A stretch of DNA of 64,000 nucleotides, taken from the NCBI GenBank assembly GCA_012934845.2, contig WNNJ02002443.1, positions 1 to 64,000 on the forward strand. The letters run 5' to 3'. The position numbers and the translations under genes were made by a program. Below the pieces are notes generated by a model. The model did no database searches. It was not told where the DNA came from and worked only from the letters and a program-made list of their open reading frames with translations. The DNA is from Pomphorhynchus laevis. Taxonomy: Eukaryota; Acanthocephala; Palaeacanthocephala; Echinorhynchida; Pomphorhynchidae. Below are positions 43,401 through 53,796 of the stretch, piece after piece (the stretch's first letter is position 1; the number at the start of each line of letters is the position of its first letter).

Positions 43401-43935
43401 AAGCCCAGCTACCCCAATCCAATCTTATTTTAAACTCCGCAGAATCGCAGGTGGTAGTCTATCATGGCTCCCCTGCAACAAAGAAAAAACTTAAGAGATT
43501 AGCACTCTCTGCGCTCTCCTCTATATTTGCCTCTGAACCACTCCCCACCTTTACAAGTCGAGTAAAATACCTAGGGTTCACCGTTACAGTGAACTGGTCG
43601 GCGAAAGCTGACCTGGATAGACTTAAACGTATCCTGAAGAAAGCTAGGTGGGCCCTGAAACGGGCTCAGCATCTGTCATTGAAAGGGAAAACCCAGGTGC
43701 GCCTTAGGGGCCCTTGGGCTATCTCGGAATTAGTCGTCTTTTCGAGAGGACGTCACTCATAGCAAAGGCTAAGGTTTCTTAAGCTCCTCGTCTCTCGTTT
43801 ACCCAGCATAGTCCGCGCCGATTGGATTCTTCGGGGGGGGGTGAAAGACCCCGGGTGGTTCAGTCGGAAAGCGGCGTGTTGGATCGGTTGGGGGGGTTCT
43901 CAGATCCCCCTGGATCTGAGGCCATGAAGAAGTGG
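40430..43935 (+). mobile_element. I/R1-like LINE, copy 2 (near full length, decayed)
   Basis: Plus strand. ORF1 from about 40560 (ERHVLYNRFLLEF) with knuckles near 41020-41200; endonuclease 41700-42190 (MILGDFNDRTGRW); linker and RT 42319-43160 (LPNLSVSARQALSNEYWSTR, VFIPKKKSCSCPKVLRLIS, VFLDFSSAFDRISIP). Decayed palm and thumb run to 43760, with the DD block read as VVYAYDTTA rather than YADD. The 3' end is near 43935 and shared with 34690-34995. Many frameshifts. A small hairpin insertion (41126-41162) interrupts the knuckle region relative to copy 1. Confidence 0.85.
41126..41162. repeat. Hairpin inserted in LINE ORF1
   Basis: 16-bp perfect arms (TATTACCAGAATCTGT and complement) around the loop GAGAT, placed in the zinc-knuckle region. 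The sister copy lacks it. Confidence 0.75.
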
Positions 43936-44094
43936 TGAAGACTTCTAGAAAGATGCATTTAATATTATATAATATTGTTTAATATATTTTTTTAATATTA
44001 TAATTTTTTTGAATGTCCCCCAAATGAGATATATGTACAATTCTAATGGGTACGCATCCCCAGCTTATGAAAATCACGAGTAAAACAATTCAAA
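43936..44094. other. Short AT-rich gap
   Basis: Nothing recognised between the LINE 3' end and the next frame. Confidence 0.4.
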
Positions 44095-44406
44095 TTATTT
44101 CCGCATTGCTGCTTCCATCTCCTCATAACAGTATAGCGACACATTTTCTTCAGGGTGCACGGATACAGATATAAAGATAACTAAAATTAATAATAACTTA
44201 AAATATTTTAAAAATATTATTAATTTGTATTTTATAAAAACAATAGTCAAAAGTGACTTAAAATGAGAGGCATTACAGATCTCGGTGTTTTTATTCGATG
44301 TTGACACTCTTTTTAATGTCATTGTACTAATTGCAATCATGAATATATCAATTGCGTTTCGTATCCGTCTAAATGCACAGTAAATATTTTCTACGGTCCA
44401 AAGCAT
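44095..44406 (-). CDS. Possible hypothetical protein, 103 codons
   Basis: The minus-strand frame MLWTVENIYCAFRRIRNAID… has one strongly hydrophobic stretch (about residues 67-82: YKLIIFLKYFKLLLIL region) and ends HPEENVSLYCYEEMEAAMRK. The final 30 residues look coding-like, and a TTTTAG precedes them, so they might instead be a last exon of an unseen gene. It lies divergent from the OTU gene 450 bp away. I do not recognise a family. Confidence 0.3.
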   Translation of the reverse strand: MLWTVENIYCAFRRIRNAIDIFMIAISTMTLKRVSTSNKNTEICNASHFKSLLTIVFIKYKLIIFLKYFKLLLILVIFISVSVHPEENVSLYCYEEMEAAMRK

Positions 44407-44851
44407 CGTGAAAATTACTCCCGCATCTCACACAACCTTTATTAAGCTGTGTAGTCGCATAAAACGAAAACATCTACTTTTATTTTATCATATTTGTTAA
44501 AATGGTGACAAAAAGGCAACAAATGATGATTTCAAGTTCTATATTGTTAAAATAATTAAATTGTTATTTGGTTAGTATTGAAGAAATGTGACGTAACCCG
44601 ATCTGTAGAAGCAGTAATAGCTGTTAAAAAGGCATTATCCTTGTTGCAATGTTAATTTTTTGCACGCATTTTTTACTTGTTTTCTGTTTCTGATTTTGTA
44701 TATAGAAAAAATTATTGTTTTTAGAAAGTAACGCTAACTCAAGTCGTGTGCTTTACTGATCAATAAGCAAACGATCCTTTTACCGTATATGGCCATTACG
44801 ATCAAAGTCGATAAATTTAAAGACTAAGACGGTTTTGTCGCGGCATTAAGA

Positions 44852-46102
44852 ATGTGGAATCAGAACATTGGACCTTGGCATCATCAGCAAAGCCCTCCGA
44901 AATTAATATATCCTAACATATATAAAGATAATTTCGATAACAGCCGAAACCCATCTAATCAGATGAGTAGTAACGTGTACATTGCAGTCAATGATACAAA
45001 CTATCCACCTTTTAGCAAACGACGACAACATTACAACAGCAGTCGTTCACCGATACAACAATATTCTAGCAATTATAACAACAATGTGGTATGGCCACAA
45101 TACGACTCATTTAATTTAAATGCTATCCGAAATGATTTACCAATAATAAATCAATCTAGATCGATGAGTAGTCAGCCAGTCGATGGATATCTGTCCAGTC
45201 ACAGTGGTCATGATATCTATAATCAACAACAGGAAGAGCGAGCGAATGTTCCTGTGTATTCAAATGAAATATACGAGCGATTCACTGGACACCTTGAAGA
45301 TAAGCCGTCACTTGGCCAGCGTAAATCACACAACCATTATCGGATGAATCATTCAAATTACCAACAACATCTGGATCAAAGCCAAGACAACTATCCGACC
45401 GATATCCCTAATATTTATCATAGTCAGAATAATATTATTCATTCTGTAAATTCGGCATCTGAATTTAGTAAAATCCAACAACATCCAGATATTCAGCAAT
45501 ATCCATCAGTTCTTCCAACACAATACAATAGTAAAAATAGTTCATCGCGATTCCAAATAAAATCTATTGTCGGTGATGGAAATTGTTTCTTCACAGCAGT
45601 TGCGGACGAATTTATACGCTTGCTAAAGAGCAATGAATATCGTATCGATGAGATAAGTCGACATTTCAGCGTGGCAAATTCAGAAATTTTTGAATCTCGT
45701 CGGACGATTGCTGAAAGAATTAGAAAGATGTGTGTCCAGGAATGGCTTAATAACGAAATCTATTATAAGAACTTTCTATTGGATACTGTAAATTTTGCAG
45801 ACGAATGTGCAAAATTTAATGAACATGGTTATTACCGTTCTCCACTTGGTGATCTTGCCCCGCTTACTGTTGCAAATATATTTAAAATTCGCTTGCTAAT
45901 CATAAGCAAAAATTTAAGCCTTTCTGATTTAATTATTCAGCCGTCTCTACTTAAAGGATCAAGTGAGCAATGTGAAGATCCTCTTGTTGAAGGAAATTTG
46001 TGTACTATAAATTTATATCATAATCCAACGGATGAAGGACACTATGATGTGGCGTTAGTCAAAACATCATACGTCAAGAACATTCCTGTACATAAATCTT
46101 GA
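44852..46102 (+). CDS. OTU-family cysteine protease with Asn/Gln-rich N-terminus
   Basis: Single exon, 416 residues. Residues 1-230 are low-complexity, rich in Asn, Gln, Ser, Tyr and Pro, with many SNQ/NNY runs and no fold evident. Residues about 233-410 form an OTU domain: IVGDGNCFFTAVADEF with catalytic Asp242 and Cys245, then the helix SRRTIAERIRKMCVQEW, and NLYHNPTDEGHYDVALV with catalytic His397. All three expected residues are present, so it should be an active deubiquitinase-type protease. Substrate and linkage preference cannot be read. The stop overlaps an AATAAA at 46102-46107. It is flanked by LINEs and foldbacks, and an origin by capture from an element is possible but unsupported; the frame is intact over 1.25 kb, which argues for selection. 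Confidence 0.85.
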   Translation: MWNQNIGPWHHQQSPPKLIYPNIYKDNFDNSRNPSNQMSSNVYIAVNDTNYPPFSKRRQHYNSSRSPIQQYSSNYNNNVVWPQYDSFNLNAIRNDLPIINQSRSMSSQPVDGYLSSHSGHDIYNQQQEERANVPVYSNEIYERFTGHLEDKPSLGQRKSHNHYRMNHSNYQQHLDQSQDNYPTDIPNIYHSQNNIIHSVNSASEFSKIQQHPDIQQYPSVLPTQYNSKNSSSRFQIKSIVGDGNCFFTAVADEFIRLLKSNEYRIDEISRHFSVANSEIFESRRTIAERIRKMCVQEWLNNEIYYKNFLLDTVNFADECAKFNEHGYYRSPLGDLAPLTVANIFKIRLLIISKNLSLSDLIIQPSLLKGSSEQCEDPLVEGNLCTINLYHNPTDEGHYDVALVKTSYVKNIPVHKS

Positions 46103-47210
46103 ATAAAGAATTTTGAACATGTACAGATTGAACGTGAACGTACCATATACTTACTTTTACAATTTTTACGCGCTTCGTACAGATGAGATGAAAGATAATC
46201 TCACTCAGACTTTTAACCATAACGAAATTATTGTTTCTGAATAACATCATTCGAATTGTATTTTCTACTTTTTTACTTGATATAAACGATATCTCGGACG
46301 TGTTTAGATTATCCGTTCACTTTCAAGATTATACACACGATCAACCACATATAAAGAATATAAATAGTTATTTTCAGCTAACTGATTTTAATTATATTAC
46401 TTACCCAAAGCAAATGATCTAAAGTTGCTAAATGGTGGAATATGATCCAAAGTTGCTCTATGGAATATGATCCTACACTTTCATATTATCATATTTTCAG
46501 ACACTTGCCATCACGCATGCATGTCACAAATATATTGTTTAACATTATTACTTTTGGAAAATTCAATACCGAACATTTAACAATAGATTGAACAAATCAA
46601 TTTTGCAAAATATTGATAAATCCATTTAACTTACGCTGACAGACTTCGTTAAGTCCATATATAAAGATTTAATTCCTTAAGTCCATATATAAAGTTACTC
46701 GCTCGCATGACTTATGTGCATAATAAAAGATTTTGCTTAGTGAAATGCTAATAATTAGGGTATGAAATAATACGAGCTCTCGACAAAATTGTCCTTTGCA
46801 AACAACCAAATTTTTACCTAAAAATTGAAAAAAATATTAACTTTTAATTTTTAGATTACTATATAAAAATGGAATTTTTATCGAATTATTAAATTTTTAT
46901 TTAATTATCACCTATTTAATTTTCATTAAAATATCATCTGAGAGATGCAAGCTTCCTGGGTTAATCTTAAAGCTGCAAACTCAATCCAAATAGATAAACA
47001 TAGGTGGATATTTGTAAAATTTATAATCTTAAAATGTACCCGGTATTTTACCGATTAATAATATACCAAGTTAACTATATTAAGTTATCAGTCTTGAATA
47101 CACAAGCAACCACGCACTCTTGGTATCACACACATGGTATCACGTTACCATTATGAGATTTCATTACCATGCCAATAATGAGGCTATTTAACTTGTACAT
47201 GTTTTTCTAA
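46103..47210. other. 3' flank of the OTU gene and AT-rich intergenic
   Basis: No further gene. A small direct duplication (TTAAGTCCATATATAAAG) occurs near 46650-46695. Confidence 0.45.
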
Positions 47211-47410
47211 TAATTGTAAGTCTTAAAAACGTCGTTAGTGCGCTCATGTCAAAAAGATGCCATTTAATGAAAAATATGTATGCATATTTTATAATATGCA
47301 TACATATTTTTAATATAATATGCATATTTTATAATATGTATACATATTTTTTATTAAATGGCATCTTTTTGACATATGAGCGCACTAACGACGTTTTTAA
47401 GAATTACAAG
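47211..47410. repeat. Foldback (MITE-like) element, 200 bp
   Basis: Terminal inverted repeats begin AAGTCTTAAAAACGTCGTTA on the left and end in the matching complement on the right, continuing inward through 'AAAAAGATGCCATTTAAT' to a TATGCATA-rich centre at about 47310. Nearly perfect pairing marks a young insertion. The 99-codon frame across it is an artefact. Confidence 0.85.
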
Positions 47411-48584
47411 CGTCAGCGAGAATTTATCTCCTTAAAAAATTGTTTCTGTGTACGATACACAATATTTGTCATTGATAGAAGATTGGAAAAGAAATATTGT
47501 GCCATCATCAAATTGGGTTTCAAGTTGTTAAATTCATTAAACTAAAAAATTAGATTAAAACATTTTAATAGCATAATATAATAATGAACTCATTAACGTT
47601 TGAAAAATTACCGAATAAATAATTCATCGTTCTTCTATTAATTATTCAAACAATAGTTAAATTTTCAATGTATATATATTTTTTATTTTCTCGACAATTG
47701 TTCTTTCCATGGATATTCTTTCCAAGGACATTCTTTCCAAAGACCTTTTTACCTGAAAATTCGGCACCGCTTGATTATTATCAAAGTAATTGTTATCAAA
47801 TTATTGAATTTGTATAATATTATCATCTAATACTCTTAAAAATATCAAAAACCTCGTGTAACATGATATGAATGTTTTCAAAAATGTAATTTTTATCTGA
47901 CAGTTTCAAATGTTATGCACTACTAAGTGGACATATTATCACGACAAATAACAATCTCATAGTGTTCATTTTTCTAAAATTACCTATGGGTGCCGAAGAA
48001 AGCTTAAAAATTCAACAAATGCAATGAATGCTTAGGATTTGAAAGTATGGATACTTATTATGGTCGAACCAAGGTATAATACAATAAATCACAGAGAATA
48101 CATTTCGCTTTATACAGAGGCAGATCCACAGTGTTAGTAAAATTTACATGAATATATTTTATTACATGAAAATTATAGTTTAAATATAATTATATATAAA
48201 TATATTATATTATATAAAATATTATATTATATATAATACGTTCTACAAAAATTGTCAAGTCTAGATTGTCCTCACTTTGATTGAAAGTTGATTCAAGATA
48301 CATTTGTACCTTACCCATTGTAATGTATATACTTTTCAATATTAAAATAGTTATGCAAATGAACTTTATATAAAAATATAAACCATTTTTAATTTTGCAT
48401 AAATAGCGGGAGTTAAGGCAAAAAATGGGAATTCGGAATGTCTATCTACAAATGCATAGTAATATACCCAGAAGATATCATTCTACCTTCTGGGTATGAT
48501 GATAATCTTCATTAATACAGCAACCAAATCTGTTTATTATTTTCATCTGAGTATTTTTTATACTCAGATGATATATTTATTATA
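47411..48584. other. AT-rich intergenic with two small hairpins
   Basis: No gene. Exact hairpins lie at about 48468-48500 (ATACCCAGAAG arms) and 48543-48570 (CATCTGAGTA arms), just before the LINE 5' end. Confidence 0.5.
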
Positions 48585-49162
48585 TCATATTTGCTGTCAC
48601 ACTTGCTCCAACCAATATTAATTCTCTATCAAGCACCCCTGTCATTTCCACTTCTATCTGCTCATCTGCCTCGACTCCTACCAGCTCTGTCCGTTTACCA
48701 CTTCCACGAAATCGTTTTCATTCGCGCGATCGCTGTATAATCATATCAAACTTAAAGCTTTCCGAATCTGCTTCTCCACAATCTCGCCTCGATTATGATG
48801 TATCTGCTTTCACGTCTATCCTAGCAACCATTCTTTCTTATGATAATTCATCCCTATTCAATAATATCGCTCCTGTATCCTTTATTCGTTTAAACAAATC
48901 CACTAAATCCAAACATCTCAGTCCTCCACTCTTAAAAATCGTTTTCCGACATAGTTCACATGCCTCTTCGGTACTCTCCCAACGTTTTAAACTTCTTACC
49001 ACTTCATATACTTGCCGTATCTTTCCTGACCGATCCCCTTCTGATATTGCCCAGCTCAATTTAGCTCGCATTGAGAAATATCGACGTGAAACAAACGGCG
49101 AGTCATCTACAAGGCCAAACATTCGATGGCGTCCCATCTCTCCCCGTCGTCTTCTTCGCTAG
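48585..49162 (+). CDS. Family-A LINE ORF1, 5'-truncated
   Basis: An uninterrupted frame of about 190 codons ending in TAG at 49160-49162, with no start codon because the element is truncated here. Segments FHSRDRCIIISNLKLSESAS, then FTSILATIL and ARIEKYRRE, follow the ORF1 nucleic-acid-binding domain seen in the CR1-like copy at 25.4 kb. The 37-base overlap with ORF2 suggests re-initiation or a similar coupling. Confidence 0.75.
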
Positions 49163-52110
49163 TCGATCTCGCTCCTAAGCATACTTTTCGTCTAAGTCTA
49201 TTCAACACTCGCTCCATTCTTCATAAAGCTGATATGCTCCTTGATATCTTTGATCAATTATCTATCGATATTCTCTGCATTACCGAATCCTGGCACTCTG
49301 ACTCCGACGATCTTGCTATTCGTCGTCTATGTCGCTCTGGTTGTTCTCTAGTTGAATCAGCTCGTCAAATTACATCTAATACATCTACTGCTTCTAACCA
49401 TGGCGATATTGTTGCCATTGCTCGTTACCCAATGTCTTTAAGTAAAATTAACGTTATCATCCGTTACACCTCGTTCGAATTACTCATATGCAGATTAACA
49501 ACTCCTTTCCCTATGGAACTTGTGATTGTACACCGTCTAGGTTCAGTTACCCCCTCACGTATCCTCTTTAACGACCTTGTAGATCTTATGTCTCACTGTT
49601 CACTGTCTTATACTCCTTATTTTGTTCTCGGTGACTTTAAGATTCGTCCTGATCGCCCGTCTGACTCTGACTCTATCACTTTAACTAATCTTTTTTCTGA
49701 TTTTAACTATAAATTACTTTCAACAAGCCCAACTCATATTCTCGGCGGTGCTCTCGACATCATTGCTGTTCCTAACTGCTTCAATGAATATACTCCCTTG
49801 TCAATTACTGATCCTGGTTTGTCCGATCATTTCCTTGTCACTCTTACTCGTCTTCATCCTCCTTCTCCGCCTCCACCATTTTCTACACCAAGTCGACCCT
49901 GGAAACTTCTGGATATCCCTATTCTCTGCACAGCCTTACTCAATTCTTCACTCTTTTCACTTCCTCTTAACTATCTCTCTCCCGATGATCTCTGCATTCT
50001 GTTTGATCATGAACTTACATCAATCCTCAATAACCTTTTGCCTAGTCGACTTCGACGTTCTCAGCGCTTGCGCCATGTTCCCTGGTTCGATTCTGACTGT
50101 AGTCTTTCTAAGCGTCGACTCCGTCACTCTTTTCGTATGTATAAACGCTTTCTTAAACGTTCACCCAACTCACTCCCTCCAAATCTTCGTGATTCCTACT
50201 TTTCTCAACGCCGTTCACATCTCATTCTTATACGTACTAAACGTACTCTCTTTTGGCGAAATCAACTCGAGTCATCTTCCAACTCTAAATCTCATTGGAA
50301 AATCTTAAACTCAATTCTTTCACGATCATCTACCCCTTGTAATATAAATCCTGATGAATTTTCTTCTTATCTACAAACTAAGCTATCTAATTTACTTTTC
50401 CTACTACCCATAGCCCCCTTGTACCCACTCTTATCTTTAAATACTTCCCTCCCAGAACTATTCCACCTTCTTCCCGTTTCGTCTGATGAAGTTTCTTCGG
50501 TTCTGCTGTCATTACCTAATAAAACCTCTCCTTCTGACCCAATTCCCACTCACTTGCTTAAAAATATCTGCTCCTTTATCTTACCCTTCCTAACCACATT
50601 GTTCAACTCGTCCATCCGTAGCTGTACATTTCCTTCCATCTGGAAATGCGCCACTGTTCGTCCTATCATCAAAAAGCAATCTCTCGACTCCTCACTACCA
50701 TCTTCGTACCGTCCTATTTCACTTCTCCCAACCCTCTCTAAACTCCTTGAGCGTCTCGTTCTTAAGCAAGTTAATACATATCTCTATTCCTCTAACTTAT
50801 TTCCTCCCTTCCAAGCCGCTTTTCGCTCTAATTACTCTACCGAAATTGCATGTCTTAAAGTTTATAACGACTTACTCATATCGCGCGATCATAAATTATG
50901 TAGTGTCATAGTTTATCTTGATCTATCGTCTGCTTTTGACATCGTCGATCACTCGATTCTTCTCCATTGACTTCGTCATGATTATGGCTTCTCTTTACCC
51001 ACTGTATCATGGTTTTCTTTATATCTATCAAACCGTACATTTCGCGTCTATTCTAACTCTCCTCTCTCCCATCCTTCGTCCATCCCGTCCGGTGTTCCAC
51101 AAGGCTCCGTATTAGGTCCTATGCTTTTCTCTCTTCTCGGTGATTTGTCTTCAATTTATCATAAATTTAACTTTCATGTTATGCAATATGCTGATGACAT
51201 TCTCATCTATGCTCATGCACCTGTTTATCGTATTCACGATCTTAGTGTTTCTGTTTCCAGCTGTCTTGTTTCAATTTCCAACCATCTTTCTTCCCTTCGC
51301 CTTTCTCTGAATCCTGATAAATCTAAAATTATGTGGATCCTACCTCGAAGCTTCGGCGTAGAACCTCCTTCCGTATCACTAAATTCTACAATTCTTCCTA
51401 TCGTTGATAATCTCGTTTTCCTAGGCTTTCATTTCGACAACCGACTTTCACTTAAACCTTTCGTTAGTGATAAAGTACGCTCATCTACCTTGATACTCCG
51501 CAATCTCCGTCAAGTTCGTAGATTGATCGATTTCCCTTCTTGTATGACTCTCATATATTCTCTTCTTTTTTCTAGGCTCGATTATTGTCTTAGTCTATTT
51601 TCCAACTCACCTAAATCCACTCTTCTTCCACTACAACGCATCGTCAACGCAGCCGTCCGAATTCTCCTCCGTCTTTGTCGTTTTGATCATACATCCTACC
51701 ATCTTGCTTCACTCGATTTGCCTACAATTTATTGTCGTGTTCAAATTTGTCGTCTTCTCGTTGCTTTCCGCCTAGTAACTTTTCATACCCCTTCATTTCT
51801 CAACCTTCCTTTTCTTGATAATTCTCGTCCTGTTTACTGTTCCTTGCGTTCCTGTAATTCCCTTCTTTTACATGTCCCAAACTACTCTACCTCCTTTGGA
51901 CTCCGCTCCTTCCTGGTGGCTGCTCCTCTATCGTGGAATCATCTGGCCATTCATATACGTTAATCAACTTCCCTGCCGTGCTTCAAACGCCAAATCCGAT
52001 CCCATTTAAACAATTTATCTGCTTGACTTTTTCATTTATTGTTAGTGGACTTGTAAGCGTGCAGTTTGTACGCATTTGCCACGTTAAATAAATTTGTATT
52101 ATTAAAACGA
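48585..52110 (+). mobile_element. Family-A LINE (CR1/Jockey superfamily), nearly full length
   Basis: ORF1 is open from about 48585 to TAG at 49160-49162 without an ATG (5'-truncated): DRCIIISNLKLSESASPQSR and LSPPLLKIVFRHSSHASSVL match CR1 ORF1. It overlaps ORF2 (ATG 49126) by 37 bases in another frame. ORF2: APE endonuclease (NTRSILHKADMLLDIFDQLS, CITESWHS, VLGDFKIRPDRP with Lys where GDFN is usual, LSDHF), then RT: YRPISLLPTLSKLLERL, FRSNYSTEIACLKVYNDLL, LDLSSAFDIVDHSILLH, a TGA at 50968-50970, then GVPQGSVLGP and QYADDILIYAHAP. A second stop lies at 51964-51966 near the C-terminus (end about 52026). The 3' UTR hairpin is GCGTGC/GTACGC at 52057-52073, then TTAAATAAAT. With two stops and one changed endonuclease residue it is nearly intact. 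Confidence 0.9.
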
Positions 52111-52139
52111 TTCCTTACTTTAATGAAAGAAACACTGTT

Positions 52140-52915
52140 AATTTTGACATCCCTAAACCTTTTAAAAGATATGTTTTTTCAAGGATTTACAGAGTTCCCT
52201 ATCAAACCAAGGTTTACAATGTAAACGAACTTTCGTAACTTTCCTAGACGAGAAACGTAAGACCAAATCTAAAACTATCGCTTCAAATTGTTGCCTTGCC
52301 GTTTTAACACCAACCAGAAGAGGATTCAGCCAACGTATTCCGGAAAGACACATACGGACTAATTGATAATTCGTCTTGAAACACTGAACAGTATTTAGAA
52401 ACGATCTGACAAATATCTAACGAAGATCGCTGATTCCCACAGAAACGAGTGAAGTCTCTCACATGTTACGTTAGACTTAAAATGTTGATAAAGTCGAATA
52501 ACGCTAACCCTACTTTGGGTGTGTATGTTTCCCATTCCACATAAGTGATATTGAGATCTCCCAAAACTAACACATCGTGCGAAGTAGCGTATTTATATAA
52601 ATCTTCGACAATGCAACTGACTTTAGCGCATGGGCTACGATAAATGAGACCAATGGCAATCGGTTGGCGATTTGAGAGTGATACCCTTACCCATAAAGAT
52701 TCAACTCCATCGTCAAATTTTACGTCGAGCAGTGTAACTACTTCGATAAAGTCAACATATAGTATTACTTTACCTCCCTTTCTATTATATCTGTCAGCCC
52801 GATAGCAAAAGTAATTAGATAACTCGATCTCACCGTCGGTAACATCAGGTTTAAACACGACTCTGTTATTGCAACCAACCTTTAGGAACTTGGACACGAT
52901 ATTCTGTCAAAGTGA
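52140..52915 (-). mobile_element. CR1/Jockey-like LINE fragment (endonuclease and linker)
   Basis: The minus strand (52466-52897) reads YRADRYNRKGGKVILYVD, IAIGLIYRSPCAK and VLVLGDLNITYVEWET, an APE endonuclease with the GDLN block. The linker (52162-52353) has GVKTARQQFEAIVLDLVLRF and KPWFDRELCKSLKK. It ends at the 3' end of the family-A LINE, with no RT following. It probably belongs to a copy other than the RT piece to its right, because the endonuclease lies downstream of that RT. Confidence 0.75.
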
Positions 52916-53697
52916 TAATAGTGACAATAGTGATATCCTCGTGGACCTCCAAATTTGCGTTGTGTGCAAAAATGACTTAGTCGGAATTTAATTTAAACAC
53001 AGTCGCTTGGATATCGATACATTCCCTTTACAATACGCCACATCGCCACAGATCCAAAACGAGTAGTCTGATTTGCAATGATACCATACCCATCGAAGTT
53101 AATCGATCATTACAACCCATAATTTCACCTTCTCGAATGAGTTAGCTGTTACGCCGTAGAATTTCTTTTGTCTCAAATTTCGCCTATCATGGAATGGAAC
53201 GACGCTTGGATAGCATATTCGATGTGAGGACTAACTAGCGCGATGTATTGCAGAACAAATGAGAGCTTGTAAACTGAAAAACGATTTTTAATCAGATAAA
53301 TCATCTTTGTTGTGGAACTACAAAGTCTATCAGTGTCGATTGAATAATTATGTCAAGATCACGAGCTTGATTACTTGAAATGATTCTACACGACCCGACA
53401 GTGTACAAAGACGACACATATGAACTGCCTAGACGTATTGTGAGCTCTTCGAAATGCCATACTCGGATACTATTTCAATGAGACGACTATGGGAAATAGG
53501 GTCAAACGCACGACTAAAGTCAAACATAACAACATTTACTGCCTTACCCCTGGAAGTGGATTCAATCAAAACTTCACAAACAGACAAAAGATTTGTAAAG
53601 CAAAAATACCCTTTCCTAAAACCATGCTTGCCTGTAATGCTCAAATGCTCGACTACATGATCGTAAATAATCCTTTGGAGTACCTTGTGCATATGAC
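52916..53697 (-). mobile_element. CR1/Jockey-like LINE, RT part (3' of LTR insertion)
   Basis: The minus strand reads HKVLQRIIYDHVVEHLSITG, KHGFRKGYFCFTNLLSVCEV and VVMFDFSRAFDPISHSRLIE (53429-53692), then thumb-like MIYLIKNRFSVYKLSF and HIEYAIQASFH near 53200-53300. The palm block with YADD is missing. It is continuous with 57581-58700, from which it was split by the LTR element (shared ATGAC duplication). Confidence 0.8.
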
Positions 53698-53796
53698 TGT
53701 TATGATATAAAATGATCAGATTGTACCTTTTGTATAACTTTATTTATTTATAGATATTATTGAATAAAGCCGTTCTAACGTTGCTTATTTATTACA
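53698..53796 (+). repeat. 5' LTR, 99 bp
   Basis: Starts TGTTATGATA and ends TTATTACA; contains TATTTATTTATAG and GAATAAAG, which could serve as promoter and poly(A) signals. Matches the 3' LTR over its full length. Confidence 0.92.

Noticed and set aside
47246-47545. 99-codon frame
   Set aside because: Its first half is the MITE-like foldback and the rest lacks any family feature.
49748-50308. 186-codon alternative frame in the family-A LINE
   Set aside because: Overlaps the endonuclease-RT ORF2 in another frame and has no domain.
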